Positions 56,709 through 64,000 of a DNA stretch of 64,000 bases are shown one piece after another (positions within the stretch are counted from its first letter, which is position 1; each line of letters begins with the position of its first letter). A model generated the notes under the pieces. The model was not told the origin of the DNA. It ran no database searches and saw nothing but the letters and a program-made list of their open reading frames with translations. Source of the stretch: Acidobacteriota bacterium (GTDB taxonomy: Bacteria; Acidobacteriota; Terriglobia; Terriglobales; Acidobacteriaceae); contig JABCZL010000002.1 of NCBI GenBank assembly GCA_013289685.1, positions 483,202-547,201 of the forward strand, in the 5' to 3' direction. The translations under genes and the position numbers were made by a program.

Positions 56709-58838
56709 ATGGCGTCACGTATCAAGCGCAGGATTCTTTCAGTTCTTGTGATGAGCATTGCTCTGTTAGCGGCGAGTAACGCGCTCGCCCAAAAAGTCAC
56801 CGTCGACGCCGACCCCACCCACATCGCCAACACCTTCAGCCCCGTCCGCTCGCTGGGCGCGGCCATCGACCGCCTCCGAACCGGCACGCCCGATCATCTG
56901 CTGAAAGATCCGCTGCTGCACGAAATCCTCGGCGCGGGATGGCAGACCGTGACCTATCGCCAGAACACCGAGCTGATGGTCGAGGCCTGGCATTGGAATC
57001 CCGCAGGAAAATGGAGCAACGCAGACAAGCAGGAGGGCTACTTCGTCGGCCAAGCCGAGCCGACCGCCGACATGATCCACAGTTCCTGGGCCGCCCCGCT
57101 GCCGCATCGCGGATTCAGCCGCGGCGACGGCAACGGATGGTCGCGCCTCACCGACGGCGATCCCAAGTCGTACTGGAAAAGCAATCCGTATCTGACCAAG
57201 GCCTTCACCGGCGAAGACGACTCGCTGCATCCGCAATGGGTCATGATCGACCTGGGCAGTAAGATCGACGTCAATGCCATCCGCATCGCCTGGGCCGATC
57301 CCTACGCGAAACGCTACGCGGTGCAATTCTGGACCGGCGAGCTCGAGCCGTTCTACGAGGGCACCACCAAGGGCACGTGGCAAACTTTTCCGTTAGGCAA
57401 CATCACCGAAGGCAAGGGCGGCACAGCAACCCTCAAACTTGTCGACTGGATGATCCCCGTCCGCTACCTCCGCATCTGGATGACTGAATCGTCCAACACC
57501 TGCGACAGCCACGGCTCCGCCGATAAGCGGAACTGCGTGGGCTACGCCATCAACGAACTCTACGTCGGGGCGCTCTCGGCTGACGGCGCCTTCAACGACT
57601 ACGTCACGCATTTTCCCAGCCGCGATCAAACCGTGACCTGGCCCTCTTCGGTCGACCCCTGGCACGCGGCCACCGATATCGATCAATCCCGCGGCGACCA
57701 GGTCGGCTTCGATTTCTTCATGACCTGCGGCATAACGCGCGGCCTTCCGACCATGGTCCCGATCGCGATGCTCTACGCCACGCCCGAAGACGCGGCCAAC
57801 GAAATCGCGTATCTGTACAAACGCCACTATCCCATCTCCTGGATCGAGATGGGCGAGGAAGCCGACGGGCAGCACATGCTCCCCGAAGATTACGGCGCGT
57901 TGTATGTACAATTCGCGACGGCGATTCACAAGCTCGTGCCTGAAGCAAAACTAGGCGGCCCGCCCTTCGAAGGAACCTTCGGCGACGTCGAAGTCTGGCC
58001 CGACGCCAACGGGAAAGTTTCCTGGATTGGCCGCTTCTTCGATTACCTGAAGGCCCGCGGCCGGCTCAACGATTTCACATTCTTTTCCTTCGAGCATTAT
58101 CCGTATCAGGATCGTCCCACATATTCCTGGGCCGACCTGTATCCCGAGCCGGGATACGTGCAACACATCGTGCAAGTCTGGAAAGACAACGGCCTGCCGC
58201 CCAACATTCCTTTCTTCATGACCGAAGGCAACATCGGCGGCGGCGCGCCGCCATCGAGCGTCAAGGCCGGGCTGTGGCTCGCGGACTACGTCGGCACCAT
58301 GATGAGCGAGGGCGCGGGCGCGACTTACTATTTCCATTACATGCCGTACCCGAGAGAAATGGGCGGCTTCGGAAATTTCCTGTGGATCGACCAGAACTAT
58401 AACGTGCTGGGCTATCCCCCGCAGTATCTGGCGGCGCAACTCATCACCAAAGAGTGGGTGCAGCCCATCGACGCGCTTCACAAACAGTTCAAGGCCGCCA
58501 GCGACGTCAACGACGCGGCGGGAAATGTTCTGGTCACCGCCTACGCCGTCGAGCGCCCCGACGGCCAGTGGTCGGTGATGCTCGTCAACCGCGACCAGTT
58601 CAACGATCACGCCGTGAAAGTCGAGTTCGCTGGCGGCAAACACGACCGCCATTTTACAGGTCAGGTCGATCGCATCACCTTCGGCTCCAACGAATATCAG
58701 TGGCACCGCGAAGGCACCGCCGGACATGCCGACCCCGACGGACCTCCGTCGAAGTCGAAAGTGGACGGCGGTGCGGAAGCGCTGTACCAGATTCCGAAGG
58801 CGTCAATCACAATCCTCCGCGGCCGCGTCGGAGAATGA
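56709..58838 (+). CDS. Secreted glycoside-hydrolase-like protein with discoidin-type domain
   Basis: 709 residues. A signal peptide (1-27, ...LLAASNALAQ) is followed by a beta-jelly-roll region with an F5/8-type discoidin look (about 110-290: WVMIDLGSKIDVNAIRIAWADPYAKRYAVQFW...VRYLRIWM). A TIM-barrel-like domain (about 320-600) has ISWIEMGEEADGQ (candidate acid/base Glu) and PFFMTEGNIGGG (candidate nucleophile Glu), as in clan GH-A enzymes. A C-terminal beta-sandwich follows. The family (GH39, GH79 or another) is not certain. ATG 56709 follows a purine-rich GCGGAGGCATC site. It would degrade plant or microbial glycans outside the cell. Confidence 0.75.
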   Translation: MASRIKRRILSVLVMSIALLAASNALAQKVTVDADPTHIANTFSPVRSLGAAIDRLRTGTPDHLLKDPLLHEILGAGWQTVTYRQNTELMVEAWHWNPAGKWSNADKQEGYFVGQAEPTADMIHSSWAAPLPHRGFSRGDGNGWSRLTDGDPKSYWKSNPYLTKAFTGEDDSLHPQWVMIDLGSKIDVNAIRIAWADPYAKRYAVQFWTGELEPFYEGTTKGTWQTFPLGNITEGKGGTATLKLVDWMIPVRYLRIWMTESSNTCDSHGSADKRNCVGYAINELYVGALSADGAFNDYVTHFPSRDQTVTWPSSVDPWHAATDIDQSRGDQVGFDFFMTCGITRGLPTMVPIAMLYATPEDAANEIAYLYKRHYPISWIEMGEEADGQHMLPEDYGALYVQFATAIHKLVPEAKLGGPPFEGTFGDVEVWPDANGKVSWIGRFFDYLKARGRLNDFTFFSFEHYPYQDRPTYSWADLYPEPGYVQHIVQVWKDNGLPPNIPFFMTEGNIGGGAPPSSVKAGLWLADYVGTMMSEGAGATYYFHYMPYPREMGGFGNFLWIDQNYNVLGYPPQYLAAQLITKEWVQPIDALHKQFKAASDVNDAAGNVLVTAYAVERPDGQWSVMLVNRDQFNDHAVKVEFAGGKHDRHFTGQVDRITFGSNEYQWHREGTAGHADPDGPPSKSKVDGGAEALYQIPKASITILRGRVGE

Positions 58839-58941
58839 CGGCAAAGCTGGAATTTATTTCGCGGGGAAGAGCGGCGCTTTCAGCGGCGCGTAAGCGGCGA
58901 TGTAAACTCGTTAGCGTAGCGAGACCCAGGCGTATCGGCCC

Positions 58942-59589
58942 ATGACAACCGACTTAGCCGCCAAAACCAAATCCACCGCTCCCAGCCATAGCGCCGTCGG
59001 AGTCATGCACGACAAGCTGGTGTTGAACCGCCGGGTCGAGGTTCTGGCCAAGTGGTTCGCCGAGCTGCTTCCGTCTCGAGCCCGGGTGTTGGACGTCGGC
59101 TGCGGCGATGGACTGATCTCCGCCGCTCTCCAATCGAAGCGGAGCGACATCGAGGTGCGGGGCATCGACGTACTTCCTCGCGAACGAACTCACATTCCCG
59201 TCGAAATCTTCGACGGCACCCATTTCCCCTGTCCCGACGCTTCGTTCGACGTGGTCCTGTTCTCCGACGTGCTCCACCATACCGTCGACCCCACGATCCT
59301 GCTGCGGGAAGCGCGCCGCGTCTCCGCGCGCCATGTTCTTATCAAAGACCATTACCGCGAGGGCTTGGCCGCCAACACCCGGCTGCGCTTCATGGATTGG
59401 GTGGGGAACGCGAGGTTCGGCGTGGCGCTGCCCTACAACTACTGGACCGAGCAACAATGGCACGCGGCCTGGCGCGAAGTCGGACTTCAGCCCGAGCGCG
59501 TGCTGACCAAGCTTGGTCTCTATCCCAAGCCCGCCGATTGGATCTTCGGGGCAAAACTGCACTTCATCGCGCTTCTGCAGCGCTCGTGA
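58942..59589 (+). CDS. SAM-dependent methyltransferase
   Basis: 215 residues. Class I SAM motif VLDVGCGDGLISAALQSK (about 48-66), acidic post-II VRGIDVLPR, and VVLFSDVLHHTVDPTILLREARRV in the ubiE/type 11 fashion. The substrate is unknown. Its 3' end overlaps the convergent TylF-like gene by 26 bases. The preceding gene ends at 58838, and the half repeat GGGGAAGAGCGGCGCTTTCAG lies between them. Confidence 0.83.
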   Translation: MTTDLAAKTKSTAPSHSAVGVMHDKLVLNRRVEVLAKWFAELLPSRARVLDVGCGDGLISAALQSKRSDIEVRGIDVLPRERTHIPVEIFDGTHFPCPDASFDVVLFSDVLHHTVDPTILLREARRVSARHVLIKDHYREGLAANTRLRFMDWVGNARFGVALPYNYWTEQQWHAAWREVGLQPERVLTKLGLYPKPADWIFGAKLHFIALLQRS

Positions 59590-60358
59590 TGGGCCCCGGC
59601 TTGATGAGAAATCGTCCGGAGTAATCCAGCCGCTTCAGCGGCGCCTGAATTCCGCGCTGTTCGAAAAACTCGTCGACCGCCTTGCGCGCACCCTTCCAGT
59701 ATCCGTAATCATCCAACTGGATCACGCCATCAGGAACGACCTTGTCGTACAAAGACTCCAGGCAGACCTTCACGCTCTCGTACCAGTCCCCGTCAATGTG
59801 CAGAACTGCAATTTGTGGAATACGGCTGACCGGCAGCGTCTCCTGAAACAAGCCTTTGACGAACTCGACATCCTCCAGCACTCCGAGCCGCTGGAACAAT
59901 GCGCGCACTTCGTTCAATGTTCCGATACATGTTCCCGTAAACAGATCGGCGAACTCGAAGTCGGGATCTGCGGAACTCGGCGCAGGCAGCCCCTCAAACG
60001 TATCGCACACCCAGAGCTTTCGCCGCGATTCGAGCTGTCGCAGGGTCAACGCCATCAGCGCCGCACTGCCCCCTTGCGCAGCCCCGCACTCCACCACATC
60101 GCCAGCGATGTCGCGGCTAACGACGTAGTGCAAAGCCCGGTACAAACCGCGCAGTCGTGCATTGCTGCACATGGTGCGAGTGCGAACCTGGCGATAGAGC
60201 CGGGAAAATTCGGACGGCGAGACCCGGTCCCATCCTTCCATCACCACCCGCAGAGCGCTGTCGGCTACAAAGCGGGGATCGCGGGCCCGGTGCAGAACCT
60301 CCCGCCAAGGATGTCGTATCGGCTGGGCCGAACTCAACCCTTCTCCCGGCGTGCTCAC
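59564..60358 (-). CDS. TylF/MycF-type O-methyltransferase
   Basis: 264 residues from GTG 60358, which overlaps the preceding glycosyltransferase stop (GTGA), so translation is coupled. The family signature GDVVECGAAQGGSAALMAL (SAM loop), DTFEGLP and IAVLHIDGDWYESVKVCLESLY, then IQLDDYGYWKGARKAVDEFF match TylF-like methyltransferases acting on sugars of glycans or antibiotics. A much longer frame to 60760 reads as an unrelated, Arg/Gly-rich translation and is not credited. It is the third gene of a glycan operon. Confidence 0.87.
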   Translation of the reverse strand: MSTPGEGLSSAQPIRHPWREVLHRARDPRFVADSALRVVMEGWDRVSPSEFSRLYRQVRTRTMCSNARLRGLYRALHYVVSRDIAGDVVECGAAQGGSAALMALTLRQLESRRKLWVCDTFEGLPAPSSADPDFEFADLFTGTCIGTLNEVRALFQRLGVLEDVEFVKGLFQETLPVSRIPQIAVLHIDGDWYESVKVCLESLYDKVVPDGVIQLDDYGYWKGARKAVDEFFEQRGIQAPLKRLDYSGRFLIKPGPITSAAEAR

Positions 60359-61566
60359 CGCCGTCGCAGCCCCAGCACGCTCATGAAGAAGCTGGCGAAA
60401 ATTGTCTGCGCCCCCAGCGTGAGAAACAGCGCGGAGGGAATCACCAGCCGCATGGTGTGCGCGTAGTCGAGCGGCCCGAAGTGCTGGCTCCCCCACGTGC
60501 TCACGGCGTACACCGCCGTCGCGAGCCCGGCGATCGTCAGCAGCGTCCCCACCGCTAGTCCCACTTCGAGCGTGATGTATTGGAACAGCTTGTCCAGAGT
60601 CCGGTCCGGCGGCAGCAGCCCCTCCGAGATCGCAAAAAATTTCGTGAATACCGCGAACGCGATGGCCTGAAACCCCAGCAGCACAAATGCAGCCGCATAG
60701 ACCATGGTGTGAACGTCGAACGTCACGCTCCCCACCGTCCTCTGCGCCGGCAACAACCACAGCCCCAGCAGCGATCCCACCAGCATGAGCGCCATTCCCG
60801 GATACAGGAACAGCCAGCGGGGGCTATAGAGCAGAAAGAAGCGTAGAGTACGCCAGCCGTCACGCCAGGTCCGCAGATGAGGAGGACGGCTCCTCCCATC
60901 CGGCGAAAGCGTGGTCGGCACTTCCGCGATCCGCATGTCGAGCAGCGTGGACTTCACCACCATTTCGGTGGCGAACTCCATGCCAGTCGTGCGCAGCCCC
61001 ATGCGCTCGTAGGCATCTTTGCGAAAGCCGCGCATGCCGCAGTAGAAATCTCCCACCGGACTCCGAAAAAACAGCCGTCCCAACCGCGTGAGCGCCGGAT
61101 TGCCGAAGTACCGGTGCAACGGCGGCATCGCATCTTTCTGAATTCCTCCCCGAAAGCGATTGCCCATGACCAGGTCGCTGCCCTTGCGCAACTGCTCCAC
61201 GAATCGTGGGATGTGTCCAAAATCGTAACTGTCATCCGCATCTCCCATCACAACGTACTTGCCCAGCGCAACCGCGATCCCTCCCATCAGGGCGTTGCCG
61301 TATCCCTTGGCGCGTACATTCACCACTCTGGCGCCCAGCCGTTCTGCAATCGCCACCGAACCATCGGTGCTGCCGTTGTCCGCGACCACTACTTCTCCGG
61401 CAATGTTCGCTTCCCGCATCGCCCGCTGCGCCTTGACGATGCAGGTCTCCAGCGTCTCCGCCTCGTTCAGGCACGGCATGACTACCGACACTTCGATTGT
61501 TTCCGTCTGTTGCACCGGCATGGTCACCGGCTGACGATCCAATTCCGCCCTTAGGGGGACACCCAC
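60355..61566 (-). CDS. Membrane glycosyltransferase, GT2 (GtrB/DPM-like)
   Basis: 403 residues. A cytosolic GT-A domain (about 25-240) shows VVMPCLNEAETLE, the ADNGSTDGS and DADDSYDFGH (DxD) motifs, and MGNRFRGGIQKDAMPPLHRYFGNP. A C-terminal set of four hydrophobic helices (about 265-400) follows. This matches polyprenyl-phosphate glucose/mannose synthases, which load a lipid carrier for flipping. GTG 61566 has AAGGAG eight bases upstream; an ATG 45 bases later is a second choice. It lies 80 bases after the membrane protein gene. Confidence 0.9.
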   Translation of the reverse strand: MGVPLRAELDRQPVTMPVQQTETIEVSVVMPCLNEAETLETCIVKAQRAMREANIAGEVVVADNGSTDGSVAIAERLGARVVNVRAKGYGNALMGGIAVALGKYVVMGDADDSYDFGHIPRFVEQLRKGSDLVMGNRFRGGIQKDAMPPLHRYFGNPALTRLGRLFFRSPVGDFYCGMRGFRKDAYERMGLRTTGMEFATEMVVKSTLLDMRIAEVPTTLSPDGRSRPPHLRTWRDGWRTLRFFLLYSPRWLFLYPGMALMLVGSLLGLWLLPAQRTVGSVTFDVHTMVYAAAFVLLGFQAIAFAVFTKFFAISEGLLPPDRTLDKLFQYITLEVGLAVGTLLTIAGLATAVYAVSTWGSQHFGPLDYAHTMRLVIPSALFLTLGAQTIFASFFMSVLGLRRR

Positions 61567-61646
61567 GGTTCGAACTCCTTCTGCAGAGATGTAACGCCGC
61601 TGCGAACTTCAAAAGTTGCTGAAATGATACAGGAAGGCCGCGGAAG

Positions 61647-63335
61647 CTAGGGTGTGAAAAAGTAGGCGTAGTAATTCGTGTCCGAGATTTTTTTCCAGCG
61701 CGGCTCCTTCGCGCTCGCTGGCGGATTCCACGCAATCACCGCCCTCGCTCCAGTGCTGCTGAGGCGCTCATACGCCAAGGCCCGGCGTTCCGGGGATGAG
61801 GCCCAAAATTCGCGAGCGGGCAGGCCCGAAGCCGCGGCCTCGGCGACAATCCGGAACCGCCCCAGGCGCGCCCAATGATTAAGATTTCCGTAGCCCACGA
61901 CCGCGACTTTGTCTCCTGCCCGCAACCCCATGCGTTCCAAACCCAGCGCTGCGATTAGCTGGTCTTTCGGTGACGGTTCCGCGCCGACCGTCATGTTTGT
62001 ATAACCCTGATCGACCAGGTGCGCCGCAACCGACAAAGCGATGCTAATGGCCACAGCCGCAGCCACATATTTCGCGATGCGCTCCAGTTTGTCGTCTTTC
62101 GGCAGCCGAAGCCCGGCAAAGATTGCCACCCACAACAGAACCAGCGACGCGCCCACGTACCGCGTGATGACGAGCACCAGCGAGTAAGCTGCAAGACTGA
62201 GCACTGCAGCTGCCAGCAATGGCCAGTTGGACACGATCGCCTTGCGCGTTGGCTTGCCGCCGATGAAGGCGAAGATTAGCACGCCCGCGAGCAATCCTAA
62301 CTGCCCGAGCACCAACTTCTCGTACACGAAGGCGCTCTGCAGCAGCACTCGCAGTTGCGCTCGCAGATTGAAGCTCGGCTTCACTCCCTCATTCCAGTAA
62401 GACGGATCGCCCCATGGAGGGTAGGTCCCGCCGACCGGTTCGCCAAACTCAAACACCGGAGGATCGTCCAGAATCTGTCTGGTCGCGTGCCGCGGAGTCC
62501 CGCCTCCGGCCGGCTCGCCCTGCCAATGAATCTGCGGCGTCCCTGGGCTCACCATCGCGGCATAGGCCAGTTTTCCCGTATCGCCAAACGTGAACCTTCC
62601 TTTCGCCTTCGAGAGAGCAACGATGAAAGGCGCGCTCACCGCCAGAAACACCACCGCAGCCAACAATACGCCGATTATTCTGGCTTTCGATCTCTTGCCG
62701 GAGAACAGCAAGATCGCAAGAAATCCAAAGCCCACCGGGAACATAATGCTCTTGCCCAAATAAGCCGCTCCGTTCAGCGCGCCAAACATCGCGAATTTGC
62801 CGTAAGACGGGTGGACTCGCAACTCCACCAGGTAGCCTCCAATCAGGAACACGATGCCCGCCACCAGAAGATCGGGAGTGACTCGGCCAACATCGATCAA
62901 CACCAGCGAGCACCACAGGAACAGACTGTATCCCAGCGCCAGCAGAGCGTCCTCAGACAAAGGAACAGAATCATCCGCGGCGGCCGTGCTCTCCTCACGC
63001 AGCGCCCGCAAAACCGAATGCAGGAAGAAACGAAAACAGAAAAGAGCTCCCACATAAATGATGAAGTTCACCATGTGGACGGTAATAAACTCCCACCAGA
63101 TCGAAGGTTTCAGAAGGTACAGCGCGAGCCCCAGGCACCACGAATACAACGGGCTCCAATAGGCGTTGATGGCCATCGCCCAGTCGCGGCGCATATACGC
63201 GTCGCCGATGTCCAGGTACGAGACGCCATCCGAAATCATGCAGTATCGACAGATCCAGGCCTGCACTGCGCCCAGCCCGATACAGAAGATCAGCATCGAC
63301 CGCTCGGTGAACCAGGCTTTCTTCGTGGCATCCAT
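61647..63335 (-). CDS. Polytopic membrane glycosyltransferase-like protein (ArnT/PMT-like)
   Basis: About 562 residues from ATG 63335. The upstream frame to 63416 is encoded by a repeat and is omitted. Ten or more hydrophobic helices are present. SDGVSYLDIGDAYMRRDWAMAINAYWSPLYSW is the first-loop acidic region typical of GT-C enzymes, which use lipid-linked sugar donors. The last 150 residues are a soluble, Rossmann-like tail. Together with the GT2 and TylF genes it suggests attachment and trimming of a modified glycan on lipid or protein. Substrate unknown. Confidence 0.75.
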   Translation of the reverse strand: MDATKKAWFTERSMLIFCIGLGAVQAWICRYCMISDGVSYLDIGDAYMRRDWAMAINAYWSPLYSWCLGLALYLLKPSIWWEFITVHMVNFIIYVGALFCFRFFLHSVLRALREESTAAADDSVPLSEDALLALGYSLFLWCSLVLIDVGRVTPDLLVAGIVFLIGGYLVELRVHPSYGKFAMFGALNGAAYLGKSIMFPVGFGFLAILLFSGKRSKARIIGVLLAAVVFLAVSAPFIVALSKAKGRFTFGDTGKLAYAAMVSPGTPQIHWQGEPAGGGTPRHATRQILDDPPVFEFGEPVGGTYPPWGDPSYWNEGVKPSFNLRAQLRVLLQSAFVYEKLVLGQLGLLAGVLIFAFIGGKPTRKAIVSNWPLLAAAVLSLAAYSLVLVITRYVGASLVLLWVAIFAGLRLPKDDKLERIAKYVAAAVAISIALSVAAHLVDQGYTNMTVGAEPSPKDQLIAALGLERMGLRAGDKVAVVGYGNLNHWARLGRFRIVAEAAASGLPAREFWASSPERRALAYERLSSTGARAVIAWNPPASAKEPRWKKISDTNYYAYFFTP

Positions 63336-63610
63336 CGTTTCTAAGGTATCTAAACTACCCGATGAACCCCTTCGTGATACTTCGTGCCCTTCGTGGTTGA
63401 TGCTCTTCTTTTCCATCTACAAGACAGCCGGCACCACCTTACTGTAAAATTAACAGCGACGGAAGAGAGTCGAGACGCAGCTGCAGTCTTCCAGAGTGGA
63501 TCCCCGCAGTTCCGGGCAGGATTTCGGAAAACACTCCATCCACAACATCCGCGGGAGCGGATCGCGCTGCGCAAAATTTCGAATATCGCAGAGATCAGGA
63601 GACACCTAAC

Positions 63611-63799
63611 ATGGCAGTAGGCGCCAAGATCGCAAAAACAGCCGACCGCAAGAAAATCATGGACACCACCAAGAGCACCGATTGCCCCAAGTGCGGCAAG
63701 ACCACGCGCATCGTCAAGCGCGTAAAAGACCGCGAACGCGGCGTCCCGGGCGGAGTCTACATCTCCTGCTCGGCCTGCGAGTTCTTCGAGAAGCTGTAA
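63611..63799 (+). CDS. Small zinc-ribbon protein, 62 residues
   Basis: ATG 63611 has GGAGAC nearby. A basic N-terminus (GAKIAKTADRKKIMDTTKS) is followed by a zinc ribbon: CPKCGKTTRIVKRVKDRERG...CSACEFFEKL with two CxxC pairs. This resembles RNA- or ribosome-binding ribbons, but the family is not recognised. It is divergent from the membrane glycosyltransferase gene and next to an insertion sequence. Confidence 0.68.
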   Translation: MAVGAKIAKTADRKKIMDTTKSTDCPKCGKTTRIVKRVKDRERGVPGGVYISCSACEFFEKL

Positions 63800-63886
63800 G
63801 ACTAGAGTAGTTCTGTCGATGGGTTTGGGAAGAGCACGGCTTCCACCCGTTCCGTCCCGCGCCGGAATCATGGCGGGCTTCACAGA

Positions 63887-64000
63887 GTGCTGAAAAACTC
63901 ATATGCCTTGCACAGGAAAATAGGGTAAGAAAGCAGGCATGCGCGGAGACGATCAGCAACAGGATGGGGTGTTCAGCTATGTCAGTCTGGAACAGCGGGT
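63887..64000 (+). mobile_element. Left end of an insertion sequence, truncated by the window
   Basis: GTGCTGAAAAACTC (63887-63900) is a likely terminal inverted repeat. The transposase frame begins about 50 bases further on. The rest lies outside the window, so family and size cannot be confirmed. Confidence 0.55.
63939..64000 (+). CDS. Transposase, first 20 residues
   Basis: ATG 63939 reads MRGDDQQQDGVFSYVSLEQR. The opening 'MRG...-G-[LV]-FSYV-[DS]-LE-[EQ]-R' is typical of IS4/IS5-type DDE transposases (often followed by P-DHPLR). It runs off the right edge, so completeness is unknown. Confidence 0.7.
   Translation, partial: MRGDDQQQDGVFSYVSLEQR

Noticed and set aside
59564..60760. A 398-residue frame with TylF-like end and Arg/Gly-rich start
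   Set aside because: The first 134 residues are the reverse-frame reading of the glycosyltransferase gene; the GTG at 60358 is coupled to its stop and fits TylF family length.
1..64000. CRISPR array or tRNA/rRNA genes
   Set aside because: No regularly spaced repeats with unique spacers; the heptamer array has no spacers. No tRNA cloverleaf or rRNA sequence was recognised by eye; a tRNA scan would settle this.

Overview
The window looks like a chromosomal segment of an Acidobacteriota bacterium, of the Koribacter/Acidobacteriaceae type. This is inference. It rests on high GC, a diderm gene set (TamA/TamB-like proteins, a Tat-exported asparaginase, a lipoprotein, a vestige of a TonB receptor C-terminus), futalosine-pathway menaquinone genes, a Pkn-type kinase with a periplasmic propeller, and dense intergenic palindromic repeats. 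I see no rRNA, tRNA or CRISPR array. About 50 genes are supported.

Layout. 1-9.0 kb: the 3' end of an unknown gene, ftsK, uppP, a secreted SH3/TPR protein, threonine dehydratase, a vapBC pair and ribonuclease J. 9-11 kb: repeats (a MITE-like element and a heptamer array), an EcsC-like gene and a HAD phosphatase. 11-18 kb: a seven-repeat lipoprotein flanked by a decayed dapD tail, then the lysine/DAP cluster asd-lysC-dapB-dapA-dapD on the minus strand; DapA carries an extra Cys-rich C-terminal domain. 18-26 kb: galT, an AI-2E-like permease, and an ECF sigma, anti-sigma, DUF4097-like, shikimate kinase and secreted-protein run, then an MFS transporter. 26-36 kb: an E1-like adenylyltransferase and the operon tamA-like, surA-like, tamB-like, followed by a PCMT-like methyltransferase.

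36-46 kb holds the two most interesting loci. The first is a membrane-anchored peroxiredoxin-like gene whose catalytic first Cys codon is an in-frame TGA, followed at the expected distance by a small hairpin that fits a bacterial SECIS, so it is a strong selenoprotein candidate. The second is an operon of an HPF (ribosome hibernation) domain fused to an ECF-sigma-like module plus an eRF1-like factor (baeRF type) with a GGHAQ loop and zinc knuckles. A Ser/Thr kinase with its own near-leaderless promoter follows. The pair may couple ribosome hibernation or rescue to transcription.

46-64 kb: an M20 amidohydrolase, mqnE, a PAP2 protein and a UbiA-type prenyltransferase (menaquinone), an AhpD-like protein, small membrane and hypothetical genes, a glutaryl-CoA-dehydrogenase-like gene, a secreted glycoside-hydrolase-like protein, methyltransferases and a surface-glycan operon. 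A small zinc-ribbon gene and the first codons of an insertion-sequence transposase run off the right edge.

Many start codons were moved from the longest reading frame to the position supported by a Shine-Dalgarno sequence or by family length; this is stated for each gene.
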